From contig NW_004955404.1 in assembly GCF_000276665.1 (NCBI RefSeq), positions 34,080,968 to 34,144,967 on the forward strand: a DNA stretch of 64,000 bases, read 5' to 3'. Position 1 is the stretch's first letter. The number at the start of each line of letters is the position of its first letter. The DNA is from Chinchilla lanigera (lineage: Eukaryota > Chordata > Mammalia > Rodentia > Chinchillidae). Shown piece after piece: positions 21,911 to 31,830 of the stretch. Both the position numbers and the translations under genes were made by a program. The notes below the pieces were generated by a model, which saw only the letters and a list, made by a program, of their open reading frames with translations, did no database searches and was not told where the DNA came from.

Positions 21911-22735
21911 AACTAGGCCTATTCATAAGGCAAATCATAAAATGAGGTTTTCACATCTTAGTTGAAAGGTCTAAAGTTTTCAGGTAAAGCAAGAGAACCC
22001 CAAAGATTTATAGCGTGAACTTTTGAAGGGCCATCAGAATTGGAAAAAGTGTTAATTTTGTTTCACTCATTTGCATACTAGGTTCTCCTTCAACATGACC
22101 TCCTGTGCAAATTCTGCCAGAAGTTTAAAACATTTTGTCTTTAAGATTAAACCACAGCATGATCATGCTGACGGATCCATCCTGTCCGACCTTTCCTTGT
22201 TGTCTTCCTAGGTGATAATACAGATTTTTCTTGAGACATTGGCTTAATTTCAGAGTCCTGTGTACTCAAGATCCTATGATTTGAACAATTAAATTCTTTA
22301 AGGGTAAAAAGTCATTGAGATGAGAAAGTAACACTTCCTGTAGCTTTCCTAAACTGTCCATGGATCTGGATTTATTATTATTTTGTGGGAAATTTTAAAT
22401 TCATAACTCAACTGAAGTATAAAGAGCAGCAGTTTTAGGTGTCTCTCTCCCACAGAGAATTGTCTTTAAGGTCAAGAAGATAATTTAAAATTGAAGTGGA
22501 GATCTGTTTGGAGGGATCAGAATCTATTTTGGGGGCTCATTTTCTTTTGTTGGGGTGCTGGCTTACTCTTGGGCCTTTTAGCTTTGTGCTATTCTTTCAT
22601 TTGCTAATGACCAAGAGAGGAAAGCTTGAAAAACTGTAAATATTCAAAAAGATAAAGTTGGAAAATAATCAAGTTTACAGTGTCTTTTAAAAGGACAAAT
22701 CCATTATCTGAAATAGAATGGAAAAATATTGCCAA
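21911..22735. other. AT-rich single-copy sequence
   Basis: No gene or repeat is recognised. Confidence 0.4.
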
Positions 22736-22739
22736 GAGC

Positions 22740-22980
22740 TCAAAGTCTGGCTCAGAACTTCCGGGTGTGAATCCTTGTTCAGAGCCCTGGAGGGGACAGA
22801 AAAGCATATGGTTTGGGTCTCTAAGCTCAGGTGAAGGCAGACGCATTCCAGGCCTGCAGCAGCTAGATCTACCCTGTGAGGGGTAAAGCATTGCTCTAAA
22901 ACACACCACTTTGGGGGAGTCACTTAAGCTCTCTGAGTCTTAATTTCTCACCAAGTAAGTGAAGATAAGATATCAATACA
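22740..22980 (+). mobile_element. MIR SINE, sense, interrupted
   Basis: The 5' part ('agtctggctcagaacttccgggtgtgaatcc') and the 3' part ('ttgggggagtcacttaagctctctgagtcttaatttctc') fit MIR, but about 120 bp of unrelated sequence (about 22785-22905) separates them. An old insertion or two separate fragments are both possible. Confidence 0.6.
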
Positions 22981-23179
22981 TAATACAACACCCACTGTTA
23001 ATTTCCTACCACTTTGTCTGTAACTCAGTATTGTTTATATTGTTCTTATGCTATTTTGTAAATGGATGTCTGTTTGTCAATATGTTTTCCTTCTTTCATT
23101 TTTAAAATAAACTAAAACATAAAGAGTACATCCAGCAGAGCATGGCTGCTAGGGTTCAATGGGAAATCATAGCAAAATG

Positions 23180-23225
23180 GCCTTAACCGAGCCTGGCACA
23201 CAGTAGGTGGCATATAATGTTTCTT
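23180..23225 (+). mobile_element. MIR/L2 3' end fragment, sense
   Basis: The run 'cgagcctggcacacagtaggtggcatataatgtttc' matches the shared MIR/L2 3' end ('gtgcctggcacatagtaggcgctcaataaatgttt'). Confidence 0.65.
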
Positions 23226-24239
23226 GGATCTAGAAATGTGTATAATAGAACCTATAAGTGCATATATCTTACACATAGAAAATAAGGTTTGAATTTACAG
23301 GTTATTTAGACTTAAAATGTATCTTGTTAGAACCAAAGAAATATTGTTGAAAATATGCTAGGTCTATCTCTGATGCGGGAGTATATCAACGGATCCTTGG
23401 CAGGCTTGGATTAGAGGTACTCAGAGGCTAGCCCATGGAATGATTTGAGGTTCCCACCTGTAGAAATGAAAATGCATAAATGTCATAACTCTTCTTGTGT
23501 GTTACTGGGCAGGCAACTCCTGTTCCATACCTCACTCTGCCACCCGCGATCTGCTGTGTTGTCACCTCTTCAATTATCTAATCCTTTGCTTTGATTCATT
23601 CTCGCAGTGTGTTTGTCCTCTTGTAAAAAGCTTCCTATCTTGTACAGGGTCGGTTATAGACTTCATATCAGATCTCGAGGACCGCAAGATTTGATTCCAT
23701 CCTTCTCCTCTGTATTTTATGATGATTTGACATTGGTGAAAAAAAAAAAAAACAGGCATCTGTCATTTTATTACAGATGTTGCTGCGCTGCCGTAGCTCT
23801 TTGAAGTTAACACAGCAAACAATTATCCTTTCGTCTCGGTGGTGTGTCCATCTTTGATATATGTGTTTGGTACCTGCGATCAGGGAAAAAAAATCAGGAA
23901 AAATTGCAAAAGAACAGATAATCAGGCTAGTTTTGTTTTTAAATAATTTTCTTGCCTTTTAATTATGTTGTATCTATACACAATGAATTTATGAAAACAA
24001 ATAATTGAAAAATAAAATGGAATGTCTTTTTCCTTTCATATCTATTACATTAATAATTTTACCTTTACAGTTTTTGATGCTGTAATTCTATCACATTTAC
24101 TGTGTTCAGATCCTTTTATCTACTGCAGGAATAGTCAAAATTATAGTAGTTAAATTTGGTTTAACTGTAATTCATGTAGGTATACTATATGTGTTCCTGT
24201 TGTATACACACTGAGTGTGAATATTCTGTATTTAGAATA
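23226..24239. other. AT-rich single-copy sequence
   Basis: It contains an A14 run at about 23739-23752. No gene or interspersed repeat is recognised. The 60-65-codon frames around 23497-23804 overlap on both strands and are unsupported. Confidence 0.4.
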
Positions 24240-24259
24240 TTTCTATCAATGAGAATGAA

Positions 24260-24304
24260 AAATAATATTTATTAAATACCTATTTTCAGATACTTTGTAT
24301 TGGA
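24260..24304 (-). mobile_element. MIR SINE, antisense, left part
   Basis: The sequence 'ataatatttattaaatacctattttcagatactttgtat' matches the antisense MIR/L2 3' end. The element is split at 24301-24304 by a tRNA-Phe retrocopy and resumes at 24355. Confidence 0.6.
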
Positions 24305-24354
24305 GCTGAAATAGCTGAGTTGGGAGAGCCTTAGGCTGAAGATCTAATGACCCT
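24305..24354 (+). pseudogene. 3'-truncated tRNA-Phe(GAA) retropseudogene
   Basis: The stretch starting GCTGAAATAGCTGAGTTGGG reproduces the 5' two thirds of eukaryotic tRNA-Phe: acceptor strand, D arm with GTTGGGAGAG, and anticodon arm with GAA at 24338-24340 in CTGAAGATCT. It stops in the variable region; the T arm and the 3' acceptor strand are missing. Flanking copies of AGATACTTT(G/A)TAT (24288-24300 and 24355-24367, 12 of 13 identical) look like a target duplication, and there is no poly(A) tail. It has substitutions in the acceptor and D stems and cannot fold to a full tRNA, so it is a dead retrocopy of the tailless type, inserted into an antisense MIR. Confidence 0.85.
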
Positions 24355-24510
24355 AGATACTTTATATAAAATATTTTCATTGATCTTTCTGGCAGCCTTC
24401 TAGTTCTTATTCTCACTTTGTAGCCAAGAAAACAGAGGTTCAGAGAGGTTGAGACTCTTTTCCAATATTAAACAGTGCAGAAGTGGCAGAGCCAGCTCAG
24501 CAGTGGCAGT
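24355..24510 (-). mobile_element. MIR SINE, antisense, right part
   Basis: It continues the split MIR with 'tattttcattgatctttctggcagcc', 'ctcactttgtagccaagaaaacagaggttcagagaggttgag' and 'gtgcagaagtggcagagccagc', the expected reverse order. Confidence 0.82.
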
Positions 24511-25477
24511 CAGCTCTGTCAAAGGGTAGCCTGTGCCCTCCCCAACACAGCAAGTGGCTCAGCCCTTCCAAGCTACGTGTGACACTGAGTCAAACATTCA
24601 CAGGAAGCCCCATCAGTATGGTTTCCAGTGCTTTCTCTTCATGAGAACAACTTCAGAAGTCTATTTTCTAACGCTTGTATTTTGAGAATCGGGGAATGTT
24701 GTTTCTAGGGAGGCAAGTGTAGTGTGGGACCTTGTAATGCACAGTGATTGGCAGAGAAAGCACGGGGATTCTTGTACTCTAGAGTTAGGAGTGGATATTG
24801 ATGTTCACTAGCCATGGCTAACTCCAAGACAGCATGGACACTGGGTGTTGTCTGTGCTCTTAAAACACCTGTAGGGAAGCATTCCTAGCATTGACAGTTT
24901 AATAAAACAGCCAGTGAAGCATTCATCACCTTATGGTGGGTAAAGAAAGACTCACAGAAGAATGATTGGCTGGGGATTCATCTAGACCTGAGTTGTAAGT
25001 AGAGCCCCTTTACCTGATGGCTGTCTAATTTTGGCATATGCCCTGTTCTCTCTAAATCTTAATTATATCACTGAAAAATAGGGTTGATAATAATTTGCAG
25101 GGCTGTGGTATGGCTTAATTATGATACTGTACTTTAGAATACATAGCAGAGAACTTCCCTACAGGAAACGAAAAAGAAAGAGCTGTTTGGGGAGACACTG
25201 TAATGGGAACTATACCAAATTTGAATAAAAAAGAATAAAAAATTAAAGGCAGTAAGAAATGTCTAATCTTTGAAACAAGGAGCATAGTGACAGAAGTGAG
25301 AGTTTGATCATGGTTGCTAAGAAAGAGAAAGAATGCCATGATGGTGGGCAACCTTAATTTTTTTTTTTGGAGTGAAAATTCTGTTAATTCTGTGTCTGTG
25401 TCCTGATCTGGGGTCTTCCAAAAAGTATACAGGCTTTTGTTTTTTCACATGTATCAAATAGCCTTTCATTGTGTTTA
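24511..25477. other. Single-copy sequence, nothing recognised
   Basis: No gene or repeat is recognised. The 78-codon minus frame at 25115-25351 is low complexity and unsupported. Confidence 0.4.
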
Positions 25478-25580
25478 TATTTTATTTATTTTATTTAATT
25501 TTATTTTTTGTACCGGGAGTGGAACTCATGAGCTCACGCTTGCCAGGCAAACGCTATGCCACCGAGCTGTATCCATGGCT
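25478..25580 (-). mobile_element. ID SINE, antisense, diverged
   Basis: The body 'tttgtaccgggagtggaactcatgagctcacgcttgccagg...gccaccgagctgtatcc' is the ID element reversed, with a (TTTA)n-like tail complement at 25478-25509. No clean target duplication is visible. An 86-codon plus frame runs through it and is not a gene. Confidence 0.87.
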
Positions 25581-25808
25581 TCAAACAGCTTCTGCTTGTT
25601 TAGTCATTTTCTTCTGAGCAATTTTTCCAGAAAGCCTTTGAACAGTGATCCTTCTTTTACACATCAGAACATTAAACCTCAAGCTACCAAGATTTAAGAA
25701 GTATGAGTCTGACTTGGGTGAGCTGGGAGCATCTGCCTTAGACATTCTTTGTGTTTTCAAAGAACTTATCATTTACCATCAGGAATGAGAACTGACGTAG
25801 AACACCAG

Positions 25809-26110
25809 TGTATTAGTCTGCTTCCCTATTGCTGGATGAAATACCTGACACCCACAACTTAAAGGATTAGAGATTTATTTGCCTCACTATTTCAGAGAAT
25901 TTAGTCCATGGCTGGCTGGCTCCAAGGCAGCAACTTCACAGTGGAAGTTGTTTAGTTCACAAAGGCCTGGAAGAAGAGATGCCAACGGTGCTAGGGAGGA
26001 AGAGGCCAAGGATCAGATCTGGTGCCCAAGTTCATGCCTCATGAGCCACCCAGCCCACCCAGAGCGTGCTTACTAATCCCTAGGTGGCTTAGCTGTCACA
26101 ATCAAATCTA
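25809..26110 (-). mobile_element. MaLR (MST/THE1-like) LTR, antisense
   Basis: The plus strand starts 'tgtattagtctgcttccctattgctgg', 'aaatacctgacacccacaacttaaagg', the antisense end of MST/THE1-type LTRs. It runs to 'ccctaggtggcttagctgtcac'. The distal end is approximate. The 65-codon plus frame at 25879 is repeat-derived. Confidence 0.78.
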
Positions 26111-26334
26111 TATGCTTTTTATAAATTTATTAAATAAACATCTACGTTTCAATTTTACCATCATCCTTCAGTGATGATAGAAGGAAACCCTTCTTTCCTT
26201 GGTTAGATTAACTTTCCTTATCTTATTAGCTCTTAAATTGATAGAAAGCATTTGACAGGGATAAGAATACTAGTCCGAGGCCTCTGCTAATTTTAGAAAT
26301 CAGAAAGAGGCAGGAAGGCCATTACTAAGAGTAG
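26111..26334. other. AT-rich single-copy sequence
   Basis: Nothing recognised. Confidence 0.4.
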
Positions 26335-26475
26335 AGCCGCTGACTGTCGGGAAGGCAGCGGCCGTCGTCGCTCGCCGCTCGTCGCCGTCCATTTCCAGTG
26401 CCGGTCCCATCGGAAGTTTTGAAGGCCACCTTCACTTCTGTTTTCTCGTTCCTTGCTACATCAATAAAATCAGTC
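26335..26475 (+). other. CpG burst, 5'UTR-like segment of unknown origin
   Basis: Within AT-rich DNA, 26335-26420 holds about a dozen CpGs (gccgctgactgtcggg, gcggccgtcgtcgctcg, ccgctcgtcgccgtcc, gccggtcccatcgg) and then falls to normal composition, with CAATAAAATC at about 26461. It looks like the 5' UTR of a housekeeping mRNA or a small CpG island. I cannot match it to a gene, and no poly(A) tail or target duplication is obvious. Confidence 0.4.
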
Positions 26476-27354
26476 ATCCCCTCAGCAATAAGCATGAAAA
26501 TGACTTCTTTTGTAGAACAAACCCTTTGTGTGTAAATAATTTGTTACCCTCCTCCTCTTTTCAAGCATTGCGTTGGAAAAAAATATCCAACATAAATTGA
26601 TTGTATAGATAGCCTGATTGTAAGGCAAGATTAATAGGAAAACACAAGGAGTCTGCAATAAAGCCTACCAACTTAAATCATTCACATTTGTGTGTACAAG
26701 CATTCATATTTAGCAACAGTCCCAAGGCTGAGATTAAACCTGTTTGGTAGGTTACTTCAAGGCCTTTTTATTGCTAAATCTTATTATGTCTCTAAAATGT
26801 AGAAATTAATCACCTGTCATCAAAGCTGCAGTGGATTATTGACTTCTAAATGTCTCTACAAATTGATTCATGACAGAATGAAACAGGAGACTGAACTAGC
26901 ATTGAAATTCTTTTGCATGTGATAAAAAAAGGTCTATTAAAAGCATTTCAACAAATGCTGCCTATTAGGTAATCATCACAAAGTACTTTCCTATCAAAAT
27001 GAGGTGCTTCTGGAATAGTTTTGATGATATATATATATGTATATTTTTTCTAGCACTGATATGGTATTACTCCAAAACCCCAGAAAGCTGATTTAGAATT
27101 CCATTTAATTCTTATATTATATAGCACATGGCTTATTTTTTTTTATACTAACACAATATAAAGATGATTAGAGAAAAATTCATTTCATTTGTGTGCGTGC
27201 CTGTGTAACAGACTCTAAAGATTATCCAGGTGAAAAATTTTGGAGAGCACTTAGCCACACTGGTAGAATTACAATACATTTTACAATGAAGGTCTTTTTC
27301 ATTGCCCTACTAAATTCTTATGACTATATATGACTTTCTCATCTCTGTTAGTTT
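26476..27354. other. AT-rich single-copy sequence
   Basis: A short (AT)n patch lies at about 27029-27045. No gene or interspersed repeat is recognised. Confidence 0.4.
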
Positions 27355-27356
27355 AA

Positions 27357-27537
27357 ATCAGTGGTTCTGAGTTTTGTCTCCTTTGTTTAGAGATATATTT
27401 TGTCTGTCCGAATTGATGTTTGTGGCACAGGGATGAGAATGCCCCACGATGCAGGGGACAGCCCCCACCCCGCCCCCAAACAAAGACTTCCTCATTTCAA
27501 AGTGTCCGTAGATCCAGGGTTAAAATGAGAGGATCTT
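27357..27537 (+). mobile_element. MER5A-like hAT DNA transposon fossil
   Basis: It starts 'cagtggttctgag' like the MER5A terminal repeat. It then has the diagnostic block 'gatgcaggggacagcccccaccccgcccccaaacaaag' and ends near 'gatccagggttaaaatg'. It is a non-autonomous hAT-Charlie remnant with no transposase. Confidence 0.75.
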
Positions 27538-28395
27538 GAGAAAATGTAACCTGCATTAGATTAGGCAGAAGGTAAAGTAAAATTCAGAACACTTTTCCTT
27601 AGTCAGAGGCTTTCTTATTTTAGTCCTCTACCCTTCCTTTTGCTGAATATTTAATTGCTAGTGATAGTTACCCTTTTTTTCAGAATTTTCTCACAGGGAT
27701 TCTTTTCACAGTCCATAGCTACACTCTGTATTCACCAGCTGCCCCAGGACCCACTTCAGCTCTATCCTTTTCGCTCTTTAGAAACTCACAAAGGTCAGTG
27801 TAAGGAACTGTATTGAGCTCATTTGAACTAACTGCAGATCAAAATGGATTTTGACTTTCAATTACCATTCAAGGGGAAATACTATTTTTGATTAAGAAAG
27901 AGAAAACATTTCAAAGCAGGTTTGGATTTCTGACACAAAAATTACTCATCCCAATTACTAAAATCATGTTTAAACCTTTTACAAAACTAAATAACCAGTA
28001 TTGTTATTCAGTGATGTTTCTGACAACAAGCAAGCTTAAAAAACTATTGCCTGTACTGTACTATGAATCCCACAAAGTCGAGAATATTTTATTCTACTTT
28101 GCATTTCAGTGATCAGACCTTGGAATATTCAAGTGACTTTTATTTTAATCATTTATATTGAAGTATAATTTAAACACAATCACACACATTAAAACATAAA
28201 GTTGTTTGTAGAGACCACAACGTCATACACATCTTAAATGCAGGAATGTACTCATGGGTATAGCTAAACATTTGTTTCTATCCACCTTGTGTTTTATGCA
28301 GGTTCTGCCCTCTGCATGGCAGGGTACTTAAAAGCACCTTTGGCTTCTCTTTACTGGATGTCACAAACATCAGTTTTGACAGACTGATATCCCAA
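27538..28395. other. Single-copy sequence, possible old L1 remnant
   Basis: At 28145-28200 'tttatattgaagtataatttaaacacaatcac' resembles an old L1M 3' region but is too short to assign. The 74-codon plus frame at 27888-28112 is unsupported. Confidence 0.35.
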
Positions 28396-28720
28396 GGAAT
28401 GTATCTTACACTCAGCCTTCTGGTCTTTTACACCAGTATTCTCTTTGCTCAGGAAGCATCTCTTTTGCCTCCTGTGCTTGGTTATTGCTTGGCTCACTTC
28501 TCAGTCATCTGTTCCTCTAGGATCATCCCACCAGGTTGGAGCCTCATTATGAGCTTCTGTTGTCTGGACTGGCCTGTTGACTCATCTAGATTCTGCTCTG
28601 ATAATCAGCTTCTGCAGAACAGGACTTGTATCTTAACCATCACACAACTTCTCTGAACTTAACACAGAACAGAGCTGGCACAAAAGTAGCACCCCCAAAA
28701 CATGTGAAGTGAATGGAACT
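28396..28720 (+). mobile_element. L2 LINE 3' end, sense
   Basis: The order of 'ctcacttctcagtcatctgttcctc', 'gttgactcatctagattctgctctgat', 'cagaacaggacttgtatctta' and 'cacagaacagagctggcacaaaagtag' follows the L2 3' end ('aatgtcacctcctcagagaggcc...gggcagggactttgtctt...acagtgcctggcacatagtag'). The 85-codon frame here is repeat-derived. Confidence 0.7.
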
Positions 28721-29130
28721 TAAGTAGGTAGAACGCATCATTTGTCCCACTTTCTTCTTTGAGTCTCATTCATTGCTTGTTTTTAGTTGAGTGTCTACTG
28801 CAATGTGTATAACAGTAGAGAGATATAAAGAACTATACTACCTCTGTGGAAGATTTAGATATGAGGAATTATTATACAACTAAAGCAAAAGGTTTAAAAC
28901 TGAATCAATTGTGATTATTGTGATATATAGTTTTTAGAGCTTTGACCTGATTTCTTAGAGTCTGGGCTAAACCTCAACTTAGGGAGAAGAGCTTCAGGTA
29001 GAGAGTTACCTCTAAGATTACAGGAAGCAAGCACTTAACAATTGCTTCATGCATAATTATTCTAGTACATTTCCCTTCAAGTCTTCTGAGAATTCTGTGT
29101 GATTGTGTTTAAATTATACTTCAACAGCCT
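28721..29130. other. AT-rich single-copy sequence
   Basis: Nothing recognised. Confidence 0.4.
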
Positions 29131-29209
29131 CACCCAGGAGCCTTTCTGCTCATGTGCTGTAGAGCTGGCTAAACAGTCCTGCTCTGCATTCTGCGACGGT
29201 CTGGAGACC
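29131..29209 (+). repeat. Duplicated module, copy 1
   Basis: Positions 29131-29194 match 30006-30069 at 59 of 64 positions, sharing for example GAGCTGGCTAAACAGTC and GCTCTGCATTCTGC. After that, both copies reach CTGGAGACC, here 7 bases downstream and in copy 2 after about 32 bases. No known repeat family is recognised. Confidence 0.8.
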
Positions 29210-30005
29210 ATCGTGGTCAGGTTGTGCCAATAATCTTAACTCTCAGCTCCTTGCAGTCTGACTGTCATGGACCTTTCTAGTGTGTATTTTATCTGTGCAT
29301 TTGTGCCATGAAGTGTTTTCTAGTTCTAATTTTTCCTTTCAGCACTCCAAGGCCATTTCTGGCACTCACACATCCTTTATAAGAAACTAGTTAAAATTTA
29401 ACTGATATTTGGGGAGAACTCTTGTTAGCAAAGATTGTTTATGCAAAACTACATCTCATAAAGAATCTCCAGTCTTTTTGAAGACAGAGAACTTAAAAGC
29501 CAGCTTTTGGGCTGAATTCATGTGTCTTTGTCTCTGTTTGAGTTGATCTTGGCAGCACCTCACATATAACCCAAGAACAAAATAAAGTTACATTCGGAAG
29601 GCAGTCACAATTCAGTGATCTTATCCTGAGAAGGCCTGCTCTTGGCGTTTACATCATATAATTTGGGAAGCAGTTTACACATTTACTCCTGTGATTTTCA
29701 AGGGGCTTTTATGATCTGCCAAGTGGACAAATGTCAACAGGCTTTAAGGATTGATTTAGCAGGATTTCTGTCTCTTGTGACTAGGTTACTGTAGCTTAAT
29801 ACATGCAAACAAACCCAACTATCTTAGTGGAAAATGCACTTTCCACCAGACCTGGTAGCTTGATCAGGAATCCTAGTGGAGCTGCCCGCTGTTACTACAA
29901 AATCTTGGAGAAATGATAGCTTTACCTCTCATTCCGCTGTCCTGGAAAGGGGCCTCAACTCTGCACACCTGTGTGCAGGCAAGGAATGAAAGGGCAAGCT
30001 GCGAG
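29210..30005. other. Single-copy spacer between duplicated modules
   Basis: No gene or known repeat is recognised between the two copies. Confidence 0.4.
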
Positions 30006-30112
30006 CACCCCGGAGCCTCACTGCTCATGTGCTGGAGAGCTGGCTAAACAGTCTTGCTCTGCATTCTGCAGGACTCTGTACATGATCTCGAACCAGAGAT
30101 CCTGGAGACCTT
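30006..30112 (+). repeat. Duplicated module, copy 2
   Basis: Second copy of the 64-bp module (5 mismatches, no gap), in the same orientation 875 bp downstream. It carries about 25 extra bases before the shared CTGGAGACC. A 62-codon plus frame passes through it, but copy 1 does not preserve it. Confidence 0.8.
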
Positions 30113-31830
30113 ACACTTGCCAGTCCAGTTTAACCTCAGAGATGCCCTCCTGTGGGTGAGAAGACTCCGTATCAGGCAGCAGAAATGCGGCTTTCAGCTC
30201 TGAGTTGAAACTGAGTTGAGCACTTCTGCACAGCTGTGGAAACTTGCAGTGAATTATTTTTTTGTTAAGGAAAAGAATATTAAATCATGATGTTTGTGTC
30301 ATCTCATTTCCAAGTTCCTGAAGCCTTTGGGCTTTGATTCTGGTCCTTTTTTGACTTGACTGATGATGAGATGATGGAGTGCAGAGGTCCTGGGTTCTCC
30401 AGTCTGGTTTTATCACACTCCTCACTGCCCAGGCACCAGAGCTGGGACAATGTCACCACGGTGTGTGATTCTTTTTGGAGGGCTGGATGGAGGAAAGAAC
30501 TAGAGCGGAAACTTGGGTCCAGCCCTGCACAGGAGGCCCTTAGACCTGGCACATGGATTGTTGGCACCTTTCCACGTGTCCCAGAAATATAGGAAGGACC
30601 AGGTCATTCTAATTAGCTTGCTCTTTCCCATCAAGCCCTGCGCTCCAGGTTAAAGCAGGCGTAGAAGAACCCACAGTTCTCAAGGGTGAGTTCAATGTAC
30701 ATTGACCCCATCAGATCTGTTTACTGTAGATTTGCCATTTACTAGAGTCTTCATCCTCAAGAAATGACTTCATATCTGTTTAAAAGGTAGACAGTGATAT
30801 GAAAATCTAAGCTTCTTTCGGAGATGAACTTAAAAACATATGTAAAAAGCCTCACACAGTGCCTGGAAGAGAGCAGACTCACAAAAATCCTTTTTTGCTC
30901 TCTTTTCGCCCAAGCAAACCCGAGGAGGCATCAGCTCCTGCCTGTGTGGGCCGCCGAGGACGTGCACTGGCTCTTTCCGATCACAGTCGAAGCCCTGTTG
31001 GACCTGCCCCAGACATATGACAGGGCTGATTGGGTTGAACTGAAACTTTGTGTTCTGCCTTGAATTGGTTCCCCTGTGTAGACAATCTGTGTGATATCAA
31101 CCCTCTATTTGAAGGAGAAAGAGGGCTGTTTGGGCATGGGTATTATTTTCTTAAATGCAGACTAAAATGGGACCAGCAGGGTATTTCAGTGAAATATCTC
31201 CTTTGAACTTGCCTATTCATTTGCTCTTTTATGCATTCACAGCGAGGGGTCTCCAGCTGATCCATGTGATTGCTCTCATGTACAGAGTGTGGAGACAGCA
31301 AAGAGGGGATTCCTGTAGATTCTTAACTTGTTAACAAAGGCTGCTGTGACTGTGGCAAGCCCGGGAGCTGACAGCCAGTTTCAGTCCTTTGTAGGGGTTA
31401 AGAGAGGGAGACAAGGCCAGGGAAGAGGAGTAGGAAGTTGTAATAGAGACACTGAATCTGCAGAGCGCCAGGGCAGGGATTTGGAGGAGCTGTCTGAGTC
31501 CTGGAAGCAACACCCACAGGCTACTCCGGACCTGCAGTTCTCGCTTGTTCCTGCAGATGGTCTGTGAACTGGCTGCTCCCTGTGCCCGGAGTGCTGATGC
31601 CAGTGCCAGGTGACCCCAGTGCTAGACAGAGGACTGTCAGCCGTGTGGTCATGAGCACACCTCCCACCATTTTTTCCTGTGGCTCTTTATTTTAATGTGC
31701 AAAAGTCATACACATAAACAGGATTGTTCTGAGGTTCAATTGCAAAAAAAAGATTCTTGTAAATAAAGTGCTATCAATCAATGGTATGGTCAATATTTTT
31801 TGTCCTTTGGAGTTTAGGATGAGAATGTTT
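30113..31830. other. Single-copy sequence, locally GC-rich
   Basis: A weak MIR-like remnant may lie at 30740-30890 ('acacagtgcctggaagagagc'). Positions 30905-31010 are locally CpG-rich ('gtgggccgccgaggacgtgc', 'tccgatcacagtcg'). Frames of 60-87 codons on both strands (30304-31567) have no recognised product. Confidence 0.4.

Noticed and set aside
28145..28260. Antisense or sense L1M piece
   Set aside because: The match ('ttgaagtataattta') is too short and too AT-rich to assign.
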